NCBI GenBank assembly: GCA_034509425.1
Contig: JAVTVJ010000303.1
Location: forward strand, 186,001-250,000
Reading direction: 5' to 3'
Length of the DNA: 64,000 nt
DNA from: Eopsaltria australis
Taxonomy: Eukaryota; Chordata; Aves; Passeriformes; Petroicidae
The notes beneath the pieces are model-generated. The model worked only from the letters and a program-made list of their open reading frames with translations, ran no database searches and had not been told where the DNA came from. A program made the translations under genes and the position numbers. Position 1 is the stretch's first letter; each line of letters starts with the position of its first letter. Shown here piece by piece: positions 59,101-64,000 of this stretch.

Positions 59101-62100
59101 GGACAGGAGGGAGGGGGACTTACTGAGGGGGGGCAGGGAAACCAGGAAATAGGAGCTGTGCTGGTTTGTCCTGAATTGTTGCAGAATTCCAAGTGTTGGG
59201 GAAAAGCCAATATGAGGCCAAGTGAGGGCTGGCAGTACCCAATGCCAAGTGACCTGTCAATGTCTGTTACCTCAGGCCACCAAGGACAGGGCTGCTGACG
59301 GGCAGGCCCTGACTGAGGCACGGAAGCAGCTCAAGGAGGAGACTCAGCTGCGCCTGGTGAGGACTGGAGGGGGTTCGGGGCTCACCCCACAGGGCTGCAA
59401 GGGGTCACTGCCATGCTGAGCTCTTGCTCACTACATGCATGGGGAGAAAAATTCCTGAGCCAAAGGTACAAGGAAATAAAATCTGCTTTAGCAAATGAAA
59501 TCTTTCCTTAGAGCCCTCCATCCCAAAGACAGGCCCATGCAGAATTCCCTGACTCTGCTGGCCGTACTGCACACCTGGCTCTGATACTGGACTGAAAATA
59601 CAGAGTTACTCTCCTTAGGAGGCATGTCAGATGTGTGGCTCTGAAGCTGTGGCAGGGCAGCACACTCGTGGGTAGGGACTGCGTGGGCAGAAGGGAAGGG
59701 TGGGTACCCCCTGGGTCATGGGGGGAGCTCCTGGAAGTGCTGAGGGCTCCTTGTGTTCCAGGATGTGGAGAAGGAGCTGGAGGCGCAGATCGGGATGCGG
59801 CAGGAGATGGAGCTGGCCATGAAGATGCTGGAGAAGGATGTCTGTGAAAAGCAAGATGCGCTGGTGGCGCTCAGACAGCAGCTGGATGATCTCAGGGCTC
59901 TAAAGCATGAACTGTCTTTCAAGCTGCAGGTAGGGAGCTAAGGAAACGCAGGGAATTGCAGATGGAAGTGAGAGCTGTTGTGCATTTGTTCCTCCTGCCT
60001 GTTGGAAAGGTGCTGGATGTGAAAGGGTCACAGGCTGTGCAGCGCACTCCTGTCCTGCTGTGAGAACACTGGAACGTGCTGGAGGGGAAAGGCAAATGCA
60101 ATTTCTTCTCAACAAAATTTCATCATGGTCCAGAAATGGGTGTGTGAGACAGGGGAAAGCATCTTGTGTGGTTTTGTGGTGTGAAAAGAGCCATGAGTGC
60201 TTGTGTTCCAGCACAGTCTGGTGTGCAGGGCCCCTGGTAACTCCTGTGTGGTGACACAAGCAGAGTCTCCAAACAGCAACACAATGCTCAGAATAGATCC
60301 TAAAATCAACTTGACAACAGGAAAGAGTTGCTTTTGCTCTCCTTGAGCCAATGGCTTTGTTCAAAACAGCTGAATGATATTAAGATAGGCATTGCATCGT
60401 GCATTTTCCATACGCAGGAAGCTTCATGGATAGTGGCATTGCCCTGTTGCAGGGTCCAGATGGAGCCTGCACCTCTATGGCGAGACGTTTGTCCTTGCAA
60501 TACTGACCTGGCACCTTTTCCTGCCTCTTTGCCTTCTGCCCTCTTGTTTCATGTGCCAAACGATGTATGAGGGTTTACTTGGGATTTCCTGCTCCTCACA
60601 CAAACCCCCACTGCTCCTTTTCCCAGAGTTCAGACATGGGAGTGAAACAGAAGAGTGAATTAAACAGCCGCTTGGAAGAAAAAACAAATCAGATGGCTGC
60701 CACCATCAAACAGCTGGAACAAAGGTAAGGCAGGAAACTTGAACCATGATCTGCTGGTGTGTCCTTTAGTGTAGTGTCCCATGGATCGAGAACAGGCCTG
60801 GGGAGAGTCCCAGTGCTCTGCTAGACAGAGCTGCTTGAGGGAAGCAGTGGCAGCAGCACCTCTGGGTCTTGGTTAATGAGTAGCACTTTGCACTCCATTG
60901 ACCCTCTCATTTTAGGTTTTCTGTTGGGAATGGTTCTTGGTAAACAAGGTGGTTTTCTTTGTAACAAGTTTGTGTTTGAAAATGTTTCATGATATGTACT
61001 CTGCTAATTCACGCCTTCTTTTTCTCTTGCTGTTCTTATTTTTTTCTGTTTTCTCATCATCCTCATTCTGACTTACTTATACAGTGAAAAGGATTTGGTG
61101 AAACAGGCAAAAACCTTAAATAGTGCAGCAAACAAACTGATCCAGAAGCATCATTAGACATTTTTATGTCTGGCCACCTCACAGCTCTGACATCAGAACT
61201 CATTTATGAGGGGAGAACTTGAGAATTGCTAAAAGCAACTGTTAAAATGTTAATTGTCACCTAAAGTTGATTTGGAATTTGCCGAGTTTTTAAAATCAGT
61301 GATTTTTTCTGCTGAGATTTAGTTGGGTATAAGAATCCCCAGCCCTGCCATTTAAGCCGTGTTCAAGTACCAAGGAGCTGGCCACTGAGCACCCCGGGAC
61401 AGCGTCAGGAGCGGCCGAGGTGGCTGTGCCCAGCCGCTGTGGCAGCACAGCCCTCAGCGCGCGCGGCTCGGCCGGGACCACGGCCCGCTCGGGACAGTCA
61501 GCTCCTTTTCTGTATTGCCCTTGTTGTGAAGTAGATGAGAAATGCATCCCTGGAAGTTGTTGACAGTAGTTGTGTGCGTGCCCCAAGCCATTCCCCTTCT
61601 TTTCCGTGGTGTGGGTTCAGCCCCGAGTCTGAGCTGACACTGGCCTGTCACCGGGAAGACCTGCCCTCCCGTAACCAGCCTGCCTGGATTCTGCCTTAGG
61701 GACCTGGGGGGAGGCTGGGGACTTATCCTTATTCCTTTCAACTTCATGTGTCCAGAATTAGTAGCTGTAGGTGTCTTAGAGTAACACGATAGAGTGGTAA
61801 GTTCAGTGGAAACCTCCTTCTCTTTGCATTGCTTCTACCTCTGCCAGGAATCCCTCCAGACATACCCTGCGGTCCTTCCTGACCCGAGGAAGTGGAGGAG
61901 AGTTGTTTTGGGAGGTCTCTCCCCTTCCCAGAAAGGGAAGTTTCTGGTTTTATAAAAAATAATCTGATCTTTGTTTAAAGGAAACAAAAACACGTTATAG
62001 AAAGGAGAAGGAACCCAGTGTGCAGCAGTGGGGAGTGGAGATGGAAGTTTGGTCCTTGCCCTTTTCTTGTCCGAGTAGTTGGTGGTTGAAAAGAGTTGCC

Positions 62101-63478
62101 TTTTACACTTCTTGCATTTTCTTCTGAGTTTGCCTTGCTGAAAACAAATGGAATTTGCTAATGGAACAAGAGCTAAACCTTGTAAATGCATCTCAATAGG
62201 AAAAATAATTTCCAGTTTAACACCCTGGTGCAAAATCTGAAGTTAACTGTAGCTTGAACTATTATAAACTAGCATTCTCTGATCACAGAAGTCCCTGTGC
62301 TGGCCTCTTGCAGGCTTTAGGTTTATAAGTGCTCCTCAAGATACTTTTTTCTTTTGGACGGTTGGATTTGGGGAGTTTCTGTGTCAAATAAGGGGTTTTT
62401 TGCTCTGGTGAGACACCTGTAGTAATTCTTTGGTGCCAGTTCTCCCTTTGACCTATGGGACGGTGCTCCTTGGGGCAGTGGGTAGAAAATGTGACAAACA
62501 CAGCATGGAACACCTCGGTGTGTTTAAAAATCCATGGGGCTCAGCCTGGTTCCCCTGGATGTGAGTGTGGGCCACTGTGGGGCTTTGTTCCCTGGGCTCC
62601 CAGCACAGTCCTGCTGGGAGCCTGCCTGCCATGCCCAAGCCGCATGCTTGAAACCTATAAACTCACCCCTCAGTAACCTGCTACTAGAAACTCATCCTAA
62701 CTCCCTGGAGAAAAAATAATCCTAAGGGAAAGGTGGAAGCTTTGGTCAAGGTGTATGAACAGCTGGTTAGGACAGGGGACCTGCCTGCCCCTTCCCACAG
62801 TTCTGCTGTAGGAACAGGGGGTTGGATAGTGAGGTTTGTGATGAAATCAGACAGATTTAAGGATCTGGCTGCTTCTGATGTCAGGCCCTGGGTGGGAATG
62901 TGTTGGTGTACTGATGCCTGGGGCTTGAGCTGAAGTGTCCACCCATGGGAGAGACCAGGAATATGCACTAATTCTCAATAGAGTAGCTACAACCTATGTT
63001 GCAAGTTCCAGTTACCTGTGCAAAGCCGAAATGTAATGTACATTAAACTCCAATTGGACTTAAAATTCTGTGTACTTGAGGTTTGCTTTGAATCTGGATA
63101 AAAAGTGATGTTTTCTGTTTCTCATCTAATGGCTGTAAACTGTAGTGATAGAATAAAAACTATTGAAAACGACAGCTTTTGCCTGGTTCACCTACATTTT
63201 GCTTTGCTTTGAACTATTTTCCTCCTTTCCATTGTTTTTACCATTCTCTTTTTTTGGCTTTACCTTTTCACTGGGTTTTTTATTTGTTGGTTAAACTCGG
63301 TCTTCCTCCCCACCATGGCTTTTGTTTTTTATCACAAGTTCATGTGGCTCAAATCCAGATTGCGACAGGCAGAGAAGGACCGGCAGCTGGCCCAGCAGGA
63401 CAACCGGCTCTTCAAGCAGGAGTTTGGGGACAAAATCAACAGCCTCCAGCTGGAAGTGGAAGAGCTCTCCAGGCAGCG
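38150..63478 (+). CDS. RUFY3: RUN and coiled-coil adaptor, long-isoform path, runs off the window
   Basis: An adaptor of the RUFY family. Long RUFY3 forms are known ARL8 effectors coupling lysosomes to dynein. This path starts at ATG 38150. Exons: 38150-38450, optional 50954-51007, 54366-54539, 55259-55376, 56860-56961, 57068-57191, 57394-57455, 57541-57606, 57710-57779, 58756-58848, 59276-59356, 59762-59929, 60627-60724, 63359-63478. All phases agree. The first exon encodes 100 residues, Ala/Pro/Glu-rich and low complexity. The exons 54366-57455 carry the RUN domain ([51 protein letters not shown]). The later exons are heptad-like coiled coil ([38 protein letters not shown]). The last visible exon ([20 protein letters not shown]) ends in phase 2, and the C-terminal zinc-binding region lies beyond 64000. 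Confidence 0.93.
43200..43899 (+). promoter_or_regulatory. RUFY3: RUFY3 promoter 2 / 5' leader of the short isoform
   Basis: A second CpG-rich block (about 43210-43520) lies within the first intron of the long form, 0.4-0.7 kb before the MSALT start at 43900. It is followed by a TTTA microsatellite and T-rich leader sequence. This fits an independent promoter for the short isoform. No TATA box is assigned. Confidence 0.6.
43574..43595. repeat. (TTTA)n short microsatellite
   Basis: A T run followed by four TTTA units, within the probable 5' leader of the short RUFY3 isoform. Confidence 0.8.
43900..61157 (+). CDS. RUFY3: RUFY3 short isoform (Singar-type), complete
   Basis: This uses the alternative first coding exon 43900-44077, beginning [20 protein letters not shown] and nearly identical to the mammalian start. 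It joins at phase 1 to 54366-54539 and then the shared exons to 60724, and ends in the terminal exon 61085-61157 ([20 protein letters not shown] then KHH and TAG). Total 1407 nt and 468 aa, against 469 in human. It contains the RUN domain and coiled coils but stops before the long C-terminal extension. In mammals the short form is neuronal and acts in axon specification and growth. Inclusion of 50954-51007 would add 18 residues in frame. Confidence 0.95.
48438..48634 (+). mobile_element. CR1 LINE 3' fragment
   Basis: Sequence resembling the CR1 3' end: GGATCCCAGGAAGTGTCC, then GGTGTCCCTGCCCATGGCAG, then CCTTTCCAACTCAAGGCAGT, ending in the typical GTGATTCTGTGG tail. 5'-truncated, intronic, diverged. 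Confidence 0.85.
49980..50290 (+). promoter_or_regulatory. Intronic CpG-island-like block
   Basis: About 300 bp, far richer in G+C and CpG than the flanking intron, 0.7 kb before the optional RUFY3 exon. It carries an acceptor-like CCAG ending at 50084 and a consensus GTGAGT at 50225-50230, but an exon between them has the wrong phase for the next exon. A third promoter or first exon is more plausible than an internal coding exon. Confidence 0.45.
50954..51007 (+). other. RUFY3: Optional RUFY3 exon, 54 nt, phase 1/1
   Basis: TTTGCAAAG precedes it and a GTGCG donor follows. It reads [17 protein letters not shown] between split codons. Both first exons end in phase 1 and the RUN exon starts in phase 1, so this exon can be skipped or included without a frameshift. 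It is acidic and predicted helical, placed just before the RUN domain. Good coding character and both splice sites support it. Confidence 0.8.
51008..54365 (+). other. RUFY3: RUFY3 intron before the RUN domain
   Basis: About 3.4 kb without recognisable gene, RNA or transposon. Confidence 0.6.
55070..55122 (+). mobile_element. Probable diverged CR1 tail
   Basis: GGGTGGTCTTCAGGGCCCTT followed by CCCACCCCAACCATCCTGGGATTCC resembles the terminal part of CR1 elements. It is short and old, so the call rests on a few words of similarity. Confidence 0.5.
61158..63175 (+). other. RUFY3: 3' UTR of RUFY3 short isoform
   Basis: About 2 kb from the TAG stop to just past the AATAAA at 63152-63157. It contains an unusually CpG-rich patch (61390-61500). 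For long transcripts the same segment is intronic. Confidence 0.75.
63152..63157 (+). terminator. RUFY3: Poly(A) signal of RUFY3 short isoform
   Basis: GAATAAAAAC followed by a T- and GT-rich downstream region, about 200 nt before the long-isoform exon. Weaker ATTAAA occurs near 63044. Confidence 0.75.
63359..63478 (+). other. RUFY3: RUFY3 long-isoform exon downstream of the short-isoform poly(A) site
   Basis: The acceptor AAATCCAG and the GTGAAG donor bracket an open coiled-coil segment: [20 protein letters not shown] followed by [15 protein letters not shown]. It joins exon 60627-60724 in phase 2, as the alternative to exon 61085-61157. It lies past the short-isoform poly(A) signal, so read-through of that signal is needed. 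Confidence 0.88.
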
Positions 63479-63639
63479 GTGAAGAGACCCTTTTCCAACC
63501 TCTTTTCTGGGCTGTTGTTGCTGAGTCTAGAGGGGAGAGCAGGCGGGGTGATGGCAGAGGGAAGCAGGGGATGGAGAGGGAGCGAGGCAGTTCATGTGTT
63601 AGGTGCCATGAGGTGTAACTCCAGGGAGGGAAATTCTTG

Positions 63640-63815
63640 GTAACAGCATCACTTGGACACTGGCACAGGCTGCCTAGAATAGCTGTGGGTGCCCTATCCC
63701 TGGAAGTATCCAAGGCCAGGTTGGGCAGGGCTTGGAGCAATCTGATCCAGTGGAAGGTGTCCGTGCCCATGGCACAGGGTCCTTTCCAAGTCAGACCTTC
63801 TGTGATCCTGTGATA
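63640..63815 (+). mobile_element. CR1 LINE 3' fragment
   Basis: TCCCTGGAAGTATCCAAGGC, GAAGGTGTCCGTGCCCATGG and CCTTTCCAAGTCAGACCTTC, ending in TGTGATCCTGTGA, follow the CR1 3' end in order. Plus orientation, 5'-truncated, in the RUFY3 intron after the last visible exon. Confidence 0.85.
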
Positions 63816-64000
63816 ATAGGGAATCCAAAGCTAACACAAACAATTTGCTGTTCCTGGGCAGGGATTGAGCAGCCAAGTCTGCCTGGAGCAAACACTGAAA
63901 GGGCTGGAGCAAGGGCAGTGATTTTGGTTGTCTTACCTGACACACAGTACTGGCATGTGAATTTTTTCCCCATTGAAACTGCTCTTAGTTTTGCTGGAAA

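Overview
The window reads as ordinary vertebrate nuclear DNA, most likely from a bird. The reasons are compact introns, GC-rich CpG-island promoters, short truncated CR1 LINE 3' ends as the only recognisable transposons, and a gene order that matches known vertebrate blocks. I reconstructed gene models by joining ORF pieces at GT/AG sites with matching phase and comparing the products with the vertebrate families as I know them. No search was run.

Layout from left to right: NAAA (lysosomal N-acylethanolamine acid amidase) is on the minus strand, 10 coding exons, CDS 274-7945. SDAD1 (60S ribosome biogenesis factor) is on the minus strand, 22 coding exons, CDS 9741-20487. A (GATA)n tract and an eight-unit AT-rich minisatellite lie directly upstream of SDAD1 (20665-21463). 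JCHAIN (immunoglobulin J chain) is on the minus strand, 4 exons, CDS 25104-29305. UTP3 (small-subunit processome factor) is an intronless plus-strand gene, CDS 33097-34695. RUFY3 (RUN-domain, coiled-coil adaptor) is on the plus strand from 38150. It has two clear first exons, one optional exon, a short-isoform stop at 61157, and a long-isoform exon at 63359-63478, after which the gene leaves the window.

All four genes that lie wholly inside give full-length products: NAAA 345 aa, SDAD1 692 aa, JCHAIN 160 aa, UTP3 532 aa. The short RUFY3 product is 468 aa. Every splice phase closes, with no frameshifts and no premature stops. SDAD1 and UTP3 both act in ribosome biogenesis; the other genes are functionally unrelated, so the window is a syntenic block rather than a pathway.

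The order JCHAIN(-) UTP3(+) RUFY3(+) matches human 4q13.3, and NAAA(-) SDAD1(-) matches human 4q21.1. In human these blocks are several megabases apart and CXCL9/10/11 flank SDAD1. Here they are joined and no chemokine exon is visible. I found no CRISPR array, operon, phage or other novel system. The points most worth a second look are the hairpin-bearing minisatellite at the SDAD1 start, the SDAD1-JCHAIN junction, and the alternative ends and intronic CpG island of RUFY3.
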